Both the position numbers and the translations under genes were made by a program. From the NCBI GenBank assembly GCA_039931615.1, contig JBDTRR010000024.1, forward strand, positions 10,464-74,463: 64,000 nt of DNA, written 5' to 3'. The DNA is from JAHFUI01 sp039931615. Its GTDB lineage: Bacteria; Acidobacteriota; Vicinamibacteria; Vicinamibacterales; CAVVIG01. Shown here piece after piece: positions 40,726 through 48,522 of the stretch. Each line of letters opens with the position of its first letter. Within the stretch, counting starts at the first letter, position 1. The notes under the pieces are model-generated. The model was not told the origin of the DNA, made no database searches, and saw only the letters and a list, made by a program, of their open reading frames with translations.

Positions 40726-43161
40726 TCACCAGTTCAGCAGCGGCAACGGCAGCGGGATCAGCGGCGGGATGTCGAACTCGTCACGCGGGCGGAGATCGGT
40801 GTTGATGTCGCCGCGGTCCGGCAGTCCAGAGGATTGTCCGTCCGCGTGCACCGGACCAGCCAGATACGGCTCGAGCATCGTCGCGATGTCCACCCCGGAC
40901 AATGCGAAGTGACTGGCCACCTCCGGCTGACCAAGACGCGCCCGGATCGCCGGCCCGTTCATGTCAATCGGTGCGTCGCTGCCGATCATGATCGCCTGAG
41001 CGTGCCAGACATAGGGAAAGACCGTCCGGAAGGTGCGCACGACACGCGCCGTCGGCGCCCAGGTCACCGCCAGGCCGCCCGGGTTGAGATGGTCGCGCAG
41101 CAGGCGAAAGTAGGCGTCCGAGTAGAGATTGCCGGAATAGGCGCTGGTCGGATACAGCGCGTCGGCTTCGATGATGTCGTATTTCCGGCCGGCGCGTCTC
41201 AGGTAGAGGCGCCCATCGCCGGAGACGTGCTCGATGCGTCGATCGGCCAGGATCGCCCGCACGCCGGGGTAACCGTTGGTCCGCGACAGCGCCCGCAGCG
41301 TGACCAGCTGCGGCGCGATGATTTCGATCGACGTGATGCGCTCCAGCTCGCGCCGGCCGGCCAGGCCGAACAGCGTGTCGCCCGATCCAAGACCAATCAC
41401 CGCCGCGCTGCGCGGGTTCGGATGGGCGAATGCCGGCAGCGCACCGAGCACGGTGTGCACGCCGCCGTAGGGAATCCAGCTCTGGCCCAGACCGTTGATG
41501 ACGACGACGACGCGGCCGAAATCGGGCCGGTCGGCTTTGAGCACCGCCAGGCCGGATCCGTCTTCATCGACGATGACGCGCGACGGTGTCGTCCCGTGCA
41601 GTCTGGCCCAGAACAGCGTCCCGGGCGGCATCGCCACGGCGACGCCCGCGACGATCAGCGCGCCGCCGGCGTAGGCGGCCGCCCGCGCGCCAGCGCGCCG
41701 CCGCAGCGTGAGCTCGCGGACCGCCAGCACACCGAAGCCGGCGCTCAGGAGGAAGACCAGTCTCACCGTGCCTGGCGTTCCCAGGTGGTCGAGCAGGACC
41801 CACCCGGTGACGAAGGCGCCCAGCGTGCTGCCGAGGATGTTCGCCGCCAGCAGCGTGCCGACACGGCGGCCGACGTGCGCGAGGTCGGTATGCACCGCCC
41901 GCTGCAGCAGCGGAAAGGCGAATCCCGCCATGAACGTCGGCGGACCGATCAGGGCGGCCGGCAGCAGCACGTACAACCGGACGAACAGCCGGACGACCTC
42001 GGGCCCGCCGGAGCCGGGCGCGGCGCCGACACCGATGGCGTACCTGATCTGATCGACGACGGCCCGGATGTCGATGGCCTCATTGCCGCCGAAGTAATCG
42101 ACGAACCATTCCATCCATCGGGCGCGTCCCAACAGCGCGACCACCACGGCCAGGCTGAGCGCGGCGTAGGCACCCGATCCAAACTGCAGCGCGAAGAATC
42201 CGAGCGCCGGCCGCCGCACGCGCGCGGCGACTGCCGCGCCCGCCGCCGCGCCGAGGCCGATGCCTGCAAGATAGACGGCCAGCAGCGTGCCGAAGGTGAA
42301 GGCGGTCGACTTCAGCAGCACGCCCAGCATCCGGAACCAGACGATCTCGAGCGACAGCCCGATAAACCCGGACACGGCAAACAGGCCAGCCCAGGCCACG
42401 ACCGGCAGGCGGCTGCTGGATCCGGCGCCGGCCGCTTCGGAAGTTTCAGCCGTCGACGCCGTCTCGTCCCGCGGCACCTGTCGGGCCTGCGCCAGCGCGA
42501 TCGCGGCCGCCGCGCAGGCGATGTTCAACAGGGCCGCGGCGCGCACCGCGCCCGTGATGCCGGCCTGCGGCAGCAACAGCCAGGTCGTGGCGACGGCGCC
42601 GGCTGCCGCGCCCAGCGTGTTGGCGCCGTAGAGCCAGCCGACGGTCGAGGCCGCGCGCCGCACGTCGTGGGTCAGCCCGCGCGCCAGCAGCGGCAGCGAC
42701 GCGCCCATCAGGAATGTCGGCCACAGCAGCGCGAACATCAAGACGAGGGCGGTTGCGCCGAGACCGATCTGCACCTGTCCGAGCTGTCGGTAGAGGAAGT
42801 CGTAGAACAGGGGCGGACTGACCAGGCCGAATCCGGCGACGCAGAGCTCGGCTGCCGCGAACAGCGACAGACTGGTCCGCCGCGAGACCCGATCGGCAAG
42901 CTGACCGCCGCCCAGGCTGCCGCAGCCGAGACCGGCCATGAAGGCGGCGACGACGATCGTCGCGGCGTGGACATCGGCCCCGGAAAAGATCACCAGCATC
43001 CGCTGCCAGGCGACCTGGTAGACGAGCGCCGCGGCGCCGGAGGCAAAGAAGATGGCGAGCGCGGGCAGCACCGCCGCCCGCGAGGCCGGCGTGCGGCCGG
43101 CCTTCGCCGGCAGACGCGACGCGTCCACGGCTCCCCTTCCGGTCAGCCGGGAGCGACTCAT
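40726..43161 (-). CDS. Fused multi-TM / spermidine-synthase-like protein 1
   Basis: 811 residues. Residues about 30-560 hold some 14 hydrophobic segments (LPALAIFFASGAAALVYQVA, PTFLMGASLPLLARGL, GANTLGAAAGAVATTWLLLP), a pattern of the fused MFS/spermidine synthase group. The C-terminal about 220 residues are a spermidine-synthase-like Rossmann domain (AAVIGLGSGDTLFGLAG, VSGDGRLYLRRAGRKYDIIE, LYSDAYFRLLRDHLNPGGL). The protein has no established reaction; ordinary polyamine synthesis is unlikely given the membrane part. It separates the two H4MPT blocks and has a paralogue at 57061-59421. Confidence 0.8.
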   Translation of the reverse strand: MSRSRLTGRGAVDASRLPAKAGRTPASRAAVLPALAIFFASGAAALVYQVAWQRMLVIFSGADVHAATIVVAAFMAGLGCGSLGGGQLADRVSRRTSLSLFAAAELCVAGFGLVSPPLFYDFLYRQLGQVQIGLGATALVLMFALLWPTFLMGASLPLLARGLTHDVRRAASTVGWLYGANTLGAAAGAVATTWLLLPQAGITGAVRAAALLNIACAAAAIALAQARQVPRDETASTAETSEAAGAGSSSRLPVVAWAGLFAVSGFIGLSLEIVWFRMLGVLLKSTAFTFGTLLAVYLAGIGLGAAAGAAVAARVRRPALGFFALQFGSGAYAALSLAVVVALLGRARWMEWFVDYFGGNEAIDIRAVVDQIRYAIGVGAAPGSGGPEVVRLFVRLYVLLPAALIGPPTFMAGFAFPLLQRAVHTDLAHVGRRVGTLLAANILGSTLGAFVTGWVLLDHLGTPGTVRLVFLLSAGFGVLAVRELTLRRRAGARAAAYAGGALIVAGVAVAMPPGTLFWARLHGTTPSRVIVDEDGSGLAVLKADRPDFGRVVVVINGLGQSWIPYGGVHTVLGALPAFAHPNPRSAAVIGLGSGDTLFGLAGRRELERITSIEIIAPQLVTLRALSRTNGYPGVRAILADRRIEHVSGDGRLYLRRAGRKYDIIEADALYPTSAYSGNLYSDAYFRLLRDHLNPGGLAVTWAPTARVVRTFRTVFPYVWHAQAIMIGSDAPIDMNGPAIRARLGQPEVASHFALSGVDIATMLEPYLAGPVHADGQSSGLPDRGDINTDLRPRDEFDIPPLIPLPLPLLNW

Positions 43162-43530
43162 TTCCGCAGGAGGTTGGGATGGGCTGGCTGTGGCGCGGCG
43201 AACCCGGTGACAATCGGTCGCAGCCGGCGTCGTTGGCGTCGTGATGTCGGCGAACTCGACGCTGAATCAGTCATGATCGAAAGATCGGATGCCGTCACGC
43301 CTTGCCGCCACGCCGCTCACCGATGCGAGCCGCCCCGGAATCACACTCGGGAATCATATCGTAGCCGCTCGCGCCGGCACAGAACCCGCCGGCGGGAAGG
43401 CCAGTCCAAGATTCGGCTACAGCCCGACACCACGAACCCTCAATATTTCGTACGTGGGATCCGCCTTCAGGCGGACCTGCCACGGTCCGGCTGAAGCCGG
43501 ACCCTACGTACGAGACGAGGAGCGCTCCAG
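43162..43530. other. 369-bp gap with a complete composite palindrome
   Basis: No convincing gene was found. At 43449-43512 a composite palindrome has outer arms CGTACGTGGG and CCCTACGTACG and two inner hairpins, ATCCGCCTTCAGGCGGA and GGTCCGGCTGAAGCCGGACC. GAGGAG at 43516-43521 is the likely ribosome binding site of mfnB. The left 280 bp should hold promoters for the two divergent genes, but no clear boxes stand out. Confidence 0.75.
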
Positions 43531-44262
43531 TTGATAGATTTGGCGCAGATGCGGCTCCTGGTCAGTGTCACGAGCGCGGCGGAAGCGGCCGCCGCGCTGT
43601 CGGGCGGCGCGGATGTGATTGACGCCAAGGATCCCCGGCGCGGCGCACTCGGCGCGGTGTCCCCGGAAACGCTCCGCGCGATCCACGCCGTCGTCGACCC
43701 GGGCCGCCTCGTGACTGCGGCACTCGGCGACGCCCGGGACGACGCGACGATCGAACAGGACGCCCGTGTATTCACGGCGGCCGGCGCGGCGCTCATCAAG
43801 GTTGGCTTTGCCGGCATCAGCGACGCCCAGCGGATTGGCGGGCTGATCGCGGCGGCGGTGCGCGGAGCCACTGCCGGCGGCGGCGGCGTGGTGGCCGTGG
43901 CCTACGCCGATGCCGCGGGCGCCGCGAGCCTCGCGCCCGGCGCCCTGATCAACGTCGCCGCACGCACCGGGGCGGCGGGACTGCTGGTCGACACGGCGGA
44001 GAAAGGCGGCCCTGGCTTGCGCGCGCTCGTCCCACAGCGCGAGCTCGCGGCCTGGGTCGCCGAAGCCCGAGCCGGCGGCCTGTTCGTGGCGCTCGCCGGT
44101 CAGCTGACGGCCGGCGATCTTCCGTTCGTGCACGCCGCCGGCGCCGCCATCGCCGGCGTGCGCGGCGCCGCGTGCGATGGCGGCCGGACCGGCCGGGTGT
44201 CGGCGGAGCGGGTGCGCCGGCTGCGGGCGATCTGTGAGGAACTGAACGGAGGGAAATTGTGA
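43531..44262 (+). CDS. mfnB: (5-formylfuran-3-yl)methyl phosphate synthase (methanofuran biosynthesis)
   Basis: 243 residues from a TTG at 43531; an ATG at 43549 (MRLLVSVTS) is the alternative. TIM-barrel of the former DUF556 family: LLVSVTSAAEAAAALSGGAD, then VIDAKDPRRGALGAV with Lys33, which aligns (from memory of the M. jannaschii enzyme) with the Schiff-base lysine, and ALIKVGFAG with a second conserved Lys. MfnB joins two glyceraldehyde-3-phosphate molecules to make the furan ring of methanofuran. Its presence beside MfnF/MfnE shows that the organism makes its own methanofuran or methylofuran. Confidence 0.9.
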   Translation: MIDLAQMRLLVSVTSAAEAAAALSGGADVIDAKDPRRGALGAVSPETLRAIHAVVDPGRLVTAALGDARDDATIEQDARVFTAAGAALIKVGFAGISDAQRIGGLIAAAVRGATAGGGGVVAVAYADAAGAASLAPGALINVAARTGAAGLLVDTAEKGGPGLRALVPQRELAAWVAEARAGGLFVALAGQLTAGDLPFVHAAGAAIAGVRGAACDGGRTGRVSAERVRRLRAICEELNGGKL

Positions 44263-44278
44263 GTGGTGCGAGTTACGA

Positions 44279-44392
44279 GCACAATTCACAATTCACAATT
44301 CGCAATTCGCAATTCACAAGCCCATTGCCCCGACCCGCGGGCCGTCGCCACCACCTTTGAAATTGTGAATTGGTGAATTGTAAATTGACCCA
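44279..44392. repeat. AATTCACAATTCGCAATTC repeat pair
   Basis: AT-rich units AATTCACAATTCACAATTCG (44282-44301 and on) and the reverse-sense AATTGTGAATTGGTGAATTG (44361-44380) sit between convergent mfnB and mfnF-mfnE. Arms facing each other could form a long hairpin. Confidence 0.7.
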
Positions 44393-44399
44393 ATCCCCC

Positions 44400-46154
44400 C
44401 TACCACCTCACCTCGTCCACCCGATCGGCCGCGACGATCACGCTGGTAATCCCCTCCGGCAGCGCGTGTGCGAAGTACGGATCGACAAGTTCGCCCGTCG
44501 CTCCCGGCGGCTTGATCAGCACCAGCAGCCGCGCCCCGACGGCCCCGGCGATCCAGGCAGCGAGACTGTCGCTGGTGACGTCCCAGCCGTGCGGCAGCGG
44601 ATCGGCCGCGCGCAGCCAGCGCGATGGCGCCAGCACCGGCACGCGGCCGGCAGCGATCGCCGGAGTAATCCCGGCCGGATCCTCGACCAGTCGGGCGCCG
44701 GTCAGCCGCGCCGCCACCAGATGGGCATACTGGTCCATCGCCAGCACCGCCATCCAATGCGCCGCGGCATCGGCGAGGCCGTAGCGGCGGTCGACGTCGC
44801 GGACGACGTCGGCGAACGGGCCGCCGCCGGGCACGACCAGCAGCGCGCGATCGCGGGCCGCGGCGGCGATCGCCCGCAGCGCGCGATCGAAATGCCCGGG
44901 ATGCGCGAGCAGGCCGCCGCCCAGCTTGACCACCGTGCCGACCATTCCCGCTTCAAAGCCCGACGGTGGGAGGTCCGCCTCAAGGCGGACACTACGTAGA
45001 GATAAGAAGCTCTCCCTGGGGCCGCGGTCCGCAGCCGATGATCGATGCGGCGAGTGAAGGCGGACCTCAGCGAGGAAGGGCGACGTTGGCGGCACTCCTT
45101 CAGTGATGCCGGCGGTCGGTCCCTCGACCCGGCCCTCCTCCGCCAGCACCTGCTCGAGCAGCAGCGCGACGGAGACCGCTGGCGCGCAGCGCGACGCGGG
45201 CTCGCCAAGCTCCGCCGCCAGCGGGTCGATCGGCATCCCCGCTTCCAACGCGGCCGCCGCCGCCAGAAAGGCCCCCAGCCCGGTGACGACCACGGTGGAC
45301 AGCGACGGGTGGCGCGCCCGCACCCGCGCCATCGCGGCGGCAACGCGCGCGACCTGCGCCTCGGCCAGCGCGGCAGCAATGCCGGACACGGCCGCGTCGT
45401 CCAGGAGATCGCGATCGGCGCAGATCACGCGCGCCAGCCGCACGCCGGCGGACTCGCGCGTTGCGGGGCGGCCGTCCGGAGTCGGGCAGGTGTAGTCGGC
45501 CGGGTCGAGATCGCCGCGCCAGAGGTGCACGTCGCCGGCGATGGCGAATCCCTCCGCCGACACCCCGGTGAGCGTGCCGGCGATCATCACATGGCTGGCG
45601 ATCGCCTCGGCGGGCGTGCGGAGCGCGCCGCTGTAGACGAGTTCGCCGGACGCCAGCCGCTCGGGATCGGTCCGCCCGACGGCGGCGACGCTGCCGCCCA
45701 CAATCGGGATGATGTCCGTCGTCGTCGTACCGACGTCGACCAACAGGGACTCGGGATGGTGCGCGGCGATCGCCCGGGCGGTCGCGGCCCAGTTGGCAGC
45801 GGCCACCGCCAGCGGCTCCTGACGCGCTTCGCCGATGGTCAGGAAGCGGCCGTCCACGGCGTAGACGCGAACCACGGCGGCGCCGAACGCCGCCTCGATC
45901 GCCGCCAGCACGAACGCCACGCCAGCGCGCTTGGTCCGGAACATCTGCGACAACTCGGCGGTCATGGTTACGGCGTGCGCCGACGCCGCGCCGCCGCCGA
46001 CCTCGCCCGCCAGTTCGCGCAGCAGCGGCACGAGCGCGGCCGGGTCGCGCTGCAGCTCGTAGGGCCGGCCGCACGCCGCGCGCACCACTCCCCCGGCGAC
46101 GCGCGCCACCTTGGTGTTCACGCCGCCGATATCCCAGCCGATCACGTGGGACAT
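44400..46154 (-). CDS. mfnF-mfnE: Fused MfnF-MfnE: methanofuran core condensation domain plus F1-P kinase
   Basis: 584 residues from ATG 46154, with no stop codon between the two parts. Residues about 1-365 (VIGWDIGGVNTKVARVAG, MTAELSQMFRTKRAGV, LLVDVGTTTTDIIPI) belong to the hydantoinase-A-like H4MPT-linked family that includes MfnF, which couples the furan diphosphate to the (glutamyl)tyramine or tyrosine unit. Residues 404-584 (MVGTVVKLGGGLLAHPGHF, LVVPGGGPFADVVRDVDRRY, DVTSDSLAAWIAGAV) are an amino-acid-kinase domain like MfnE, which makes that diphosphate from F1-P and ATP. The linker includes translated repeat DNA (44961-45003). An internal start at 44945 could also yield MfnE alone. 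Confidence 0.82.
   Translation of the reverse strand: MSHVIGWDIGGVNTKVARVAGGVVRAACGRPYELQRDPAALVPLLRELAGEVGGGAASAHAVTMTAELSQMFRTKRAGVAFVLAAIEAAFGAAVVRVYAVDGRFLTIGEARQEPLAVAAANWAATARAIAAHHPESLLVDVGTTTTDIIPIVGGSVAAVGRTDPERLASGELVYSGALRTPAEAIASHVMIAGTLTGVSAEGFAIAGDVHLWRGDLDPADYTCPTPDGRPATRESAGVRLARVICADRDLLDDAAVSGIAAALAEAQVARVAAAMARVRARHPSLSTVVVTGLGAFLAAAAALEAGMPIDPLAAELGEPASRCAPAVSVALLLEQVLAEEGRVEGPTAGITEGVPPTSPFLAEVRLHSPHRSSAADRGPRESFLSLRSVRLEADLPPSGFEAGMVGTVVKLGGGLLAHPGHFDRALRAIAAAARDRALLVVPGGGPFADVVRDVDRRYGLADAAAHWMAVLAMDQYAHLVAARLTGARLVEDPAGITPAIAAGRVPVLAPSRWLRAADPLPHGWDVTSDSLAAWIAGAVGARLLVLIKPPGATGELVDPYFAHALPEGITSVIVAADRVDEVRW
44961..45003. repeat. GGTCCGCC palindromic repeat inside the mfnF-mfnE frame
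   Basis: GAGGTCCGCCTCAAGGCGGAC followed by ACTACGTA is the same unit (hairpin plus CTACGTA arm) seen in intergenic copies at 11223-11250 and 47882-47906. Here it is read in frame as about 14 residues (SVRLEADLPP region) joining the two domains. Confidence 0.85.
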
Positions 46155-46488
46155 CAACATCGACCCGACTGGCCTGAAAGGCGCCGCGACACATGACAAC
46201 AGTACATCGTCCCGCGCCCAGCCCATGCCTGCCCGGCGCCGAAGGCTGACGATCGCGCCGCTGTCATCCTCGCGACCGGCCGTCGATTTGAGTTTCAGCG
46301 TTTGACACGCCAAGATCGGTCGATATGGCGTCGCTGTCATCCCATGCCGACCCGCTCGCCCACACCACGGCGGCCGTCGATGGTCTGATGACCGATGCTC
46401 GTTCTGCTACCTTTCAGTCTGGAGTCGACGCCGCGCGTCTGATGCAAGCCAAGACCGAGGCGGGCGGCTCTGGACGCGGAGACGAACC
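46155..46488. other. 334-bp divergent intergenic region
   Basis: No gene recognised; open frames here are short and without family character. A perfect TTGACA lies at 46302-46307 on the plus strand with a poor TATGGC at 46324-46329, a weak candidate promoter for the carbonic-anhydrase-like gene. GGAG at 46478-46481 is the ribosome binding site for the GTG at 46489. The region should also contain the mfnF-mfnE promoter. Confidence 0.4.
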
Positions 46489-46968
46489 GTGGACACCCCT
46501 GATGCCGGCCCGATCTATCGCACCAGCCTGCCCTGGAACCCCGAACGCCCGGAGACGACGATCATCACCTGCGTCGATGGAAGGTGGTACCAGCAGTTCC
46601 AGGAGTTCGCCCGCGTCCACCTGGGCGCCGGCGCCCGGACCGATTTCCTGGCCGTGCCCGGTGGAATCGAGCCGCTGACACTCGGCGATCGAGTGCCGAA
46701 CGACTTCGACTTCTTCCGCCGGCGCATCGAGGCGCTGGTCGAAGCGCACGGAACCCGCCGGTTCGTGGCGATTGCCCACGAGGACTGCGCCTGGTACAAA
46801 GCGCAGCCGGCCGGGCTGGGCGCCGGCGATGCCCGGGCGCGCCAGATCGACGACCTGCGCCGGTCGGCGGTCCTGTTGCGGGAGATGTTCACGGGCGTCA
46901 CCACCGAGACGTATTACGCGCGTCTCAGCCGTTCGCGACCGGATCAGGTGGTCTTCGATCGGGTCTGA
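46489..46968 (+). CDS. Beta-carbonic-anhydrase-like small protein
   Basis: 159 residues from GTG 46489. Three spaced motifs copy the beta-carbonic anhydrase site: TIITCVDGRW (Cys ligand followed by the Asp-Arg dyad), AVPGGIEPL (substrate loop) and IAHEDCAWYK (H-x-x-C ligands). The remaining sequence is shorter than usual beta-CAs (about 200 residues) and lacks their N-terminal helices, so zinc binding is likely but CO2 hydration is unproven. Located between mfnF-mfnE and the HisA-like gene, it may be part of the C1 set, where formyl-methanofuran oxidation ends in CO2. Confidence 0.65.
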   Translation: MDTPDAGPIYRTSLPWNPERPETTIITCVDGRWYQQFQEFARVHLGAGARTDFLAVPGGIEPLTLGDRVPNDFDFFRRRIEALVEAHGTRRFVAIAHEDCAWYKAQPAGLGAGDARARQIDDLRRSAVLLREMFTGVTTETYYARLSRSRPDQVVFDRV

Positions 46969-46976
46969 ACCTGTTG

Positions 46977-47004
46977 AGGACGCAGAGGACGCAGAGACGC
47001 AGGG
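46977..47004. repeat. ACGCAGAGG-type dispersed repeat
   Basis: AGGACGCAGAGGACGCAGAG followed by ACGCAGGGG. Tandem 9-10 bp units, located between two genes of one likely operon. Similar units are common in environmental genomes; only this copy was seen here. Confidence 0.55.
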
Positions 47005-47034
47005 GGATGCGGCAACGGAGATGATCCGCTGCGG

Positions 47035-47799
47035 ATGATCGGCGTCATCGATCTGCTCGCCGGACAGGCGGTGCACGCGCGAGCGGGGCGGCGCGAGAGC
47101 TACCAGCCGGTGCAATCGGCCGCCGGTGAAGCGGTCGGCGGCGCTGCGCTGGTGCTGGCGCGCGTCTATCTGGCGCGAGCCGGGTTGACCGAGCTGTACG
47201 TCGCCGATCTCGACGCGATCCAGGGAGGCGCGCCGCAGGACGCCGCGACCGCGGCGATCGCCGCCCTCGGCACGCCATTGTGGCTGGACGCCGGCATCTC
47301 GTCCGCCGATCGGGCGCGCGAGGCCCTCGATCGCGGCGCCACGCATCTCGTCGTCGGGCTCGAAACGCTGACCTCGTTCGAGTCGCTGGCCACCATCTGT
47401 GCCGGCGTCGGCAGCGAGCGCGTGGCGTTCAGCCTCGACCTGCGCAACGGCGTGCCGATCGTCTCGAGCGACCGGCTGCGCTCCGGCGAATCGGCGCCGG
47501 CCCTCGCCGCGCGTGCCGCGGCCGCCGGCGCCGGCGCGGTCATCGTCCTCGACCTGGCGCATGTCGGCACCAGCACCGGCTTGGACGTCGGCCTGATCGC
47601 CCGGATTCGCGACGCGGTGCCGGATCTCATCCTGTTGGCCGGCGGCGGCGTCGGTGGGCCGGAAGACCTGGCGCGGCTCAACGCCTGCGGCTGCGATGGC
47701 GCCCTGATCGCAACGGCGATTCACGACGGCCGGATCGGCGCGGTGGCAGTCGCAGCGGCCGGCCGGATGATCAGGCCAGACCGACGATCCCAGCGGTGA
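47035..47799 (+). CDS. HisA/HisF-related TIM-barrel protein of the H4MPT cluster
   Basis: 254 residues. HisA-like barrel: IGVIDLLAGQAVHARAG (first-strand Asp), LYVADLDAIQGG, LWLDAGISS, FSLDLRNGVPI and LLAGGGVGGPEDL (phosphate-binding loop). Real HisA has Asp acid/base residues in strands 1 and 5; Asp residues at corresponding places are present. No other histidine genes are near, whereas HisA-like orfs of unknown role are conserved in H4MPT clusters. HisA performs an Amadori rearrangement of a ribosyl group, which would fit opening of the ribose ring of beta-RFA-P on the way to the ribitol part of H4MPT (inference). Confidence 0.82.
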   Translation: MIGVIDLLAGQAVHARAGRRESYQPVQSAAGEAVGGAALVLARVYLARAGLTELYVADLDAIQGGAPQDAATAAIAALGTPLWLDAGISSADRAREALDRGATHLVVGLETLTSFESLATICAGVGSERVAFSLDLRNGVPIVSSDRLRSGESAPALAARAAAAGAGAVIVLDLAHVGTSTGLDVGLIARIRDAVPDLILLAGGGVGGPEDLARLNACGCDGALIATAIHDGRIGAVAVAAAGRMIRPDRRSQR

Positions 47800-47827
47800 T
47801 CACGGTTGTCGTCCCGGCCTTCTCAGA

Positions 47828-47908
47828 TGGCCGGCCTGAAGGCCTGCACTACGACTGATGGGCAAGCTGCCGCCCGGCAAAGTCCGGCTGAAGCCGGACA
47901 CTACGTAC
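47828..47908. repeat. GGCCTGAAGGCC and GTCCGG palindromes with ACTACGTAC arm
   Basis: CCGGCCTGAAGGCCTGCACTACGA is the CAGGCCT subtype; AGTCCGGCTGAAGCCGGACA followed by CTACGTAC is the GTCCG subtype. They fill the gap between the convergent HisA-like and PTPS genes. Confidence 0.75.
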
Positions 47909-47924
47909 AACACACGTTGGCAGT

Positions 47925-48425
47925 TCAGAGCGTTTCGCGATACACCGCCGACTGGCCGAAGTTCTCTTCCACTTCCATCTCGATCGCCAGCATCTGGCGC
48001 CCGCCCAGCGTCGCCAACTCGGCGCGCAGCCGCTTGACGAGGAGCTCGGCCAGCATCTCGACGGTCGTGTTCGGGACCGGCAGCAGGGCGCAGTCCCTGA
48101 TGGGAAACACATACCGCGGCTTTCCGTCGTAGGTGACGTTGACCGATTCACCCTCTTCGACGATGCCAATCTTCGGGTTCTCGAGCGGCAGCAGCACCTT
48201 GTGGTCGATCTCGTCGCACAGCTTGCGCATGATCTTCTTGAGGACCACGAAGTCGAACACGAACCAGCTCTCTGGATCGAGCGGGCCCTCGATGGTCACC
48301 CGCACCCGATAGTTGTGGCCGTGCAGCCCCTCGCACCGATGGCCGGCAAAGGTGATGAAGTGTGCCGAGGCGAAGACGAGATAATCCTTGGTAACCGAGA
48401 CGCTGAACTCACCGCGGGGCGCCAT
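47925..48425 (-). CDS. 6-pyruvoyl-tetrahydropterin synthase homologue with C-E-x-x-H-G-H motif (PTPS-I/III type)
   Basis: 166 residues from ATG 48425 with GGAGG five bases before it. Zinc ligands are His22 (SAHF) and His35/His37 in CEGLHGHNY; Cys31 is the PTPS/QueD nucleophile and Glu32 the extra acid of PTPS-III proteins. From what is known of COG0720, proteins with both can cleave the side chain of dihydroneopterin triphosphate to give 6-hydroxymethyl-dihydropterin, bypassing FolB. That product is what methanopterin synthesis needs, which fits the H4MPT context. No queuosine genes are present. A C-terminal insertion of about 30 residues (GIVEEGESVNVTYDGKPRY) is unusual for QueD. Confidence 0.88.
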   Translation of the reverse strand: MAPRGEFSVSVTKDYLVFASAHFITFAGHRCEGLHGHNYRVRVTIEGPLDPESWFVFDFVVLKKIMRKLCDEIDHKVLLPLENPKIGIVEEGESVNVTYDGKPRYVFPIRDCALLPVPNTTVEMLAELLVKRLRAELATLGGRQMLAIEMEVEENFGQSAVYRETL

Positions 48426-48522
48426 GTCATCCTCCAACCCTCTGCATTCTATGCGGACCGCTGGTCCGGCTGAGCCCGGCTCTCACACCCCGGACGCCGC
48501 CGCAGCAACCGCCAACGGCCGG

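Noticed and set aside
40561..43494. 977-residue plus-strand open frame
   Set aside because: Runs antisense to the membrane/spermidine-synthase fusion and SDR; composition is His/Arg/Gln-rich and it includes repeat DNA.
46325..46678. 117-residue plus-strand open frame upstream of the carbonic-anhydrase-like gene
   Set aside because: Overlaps that gene in another frame, no motif, no ribosome binding site.
47925..48425. QueD (queuosine) assignment
   Set aside because: The motif has the extra Glu of PTPS-I/III proteins and no queuosine genes are near; pterin context fits better.
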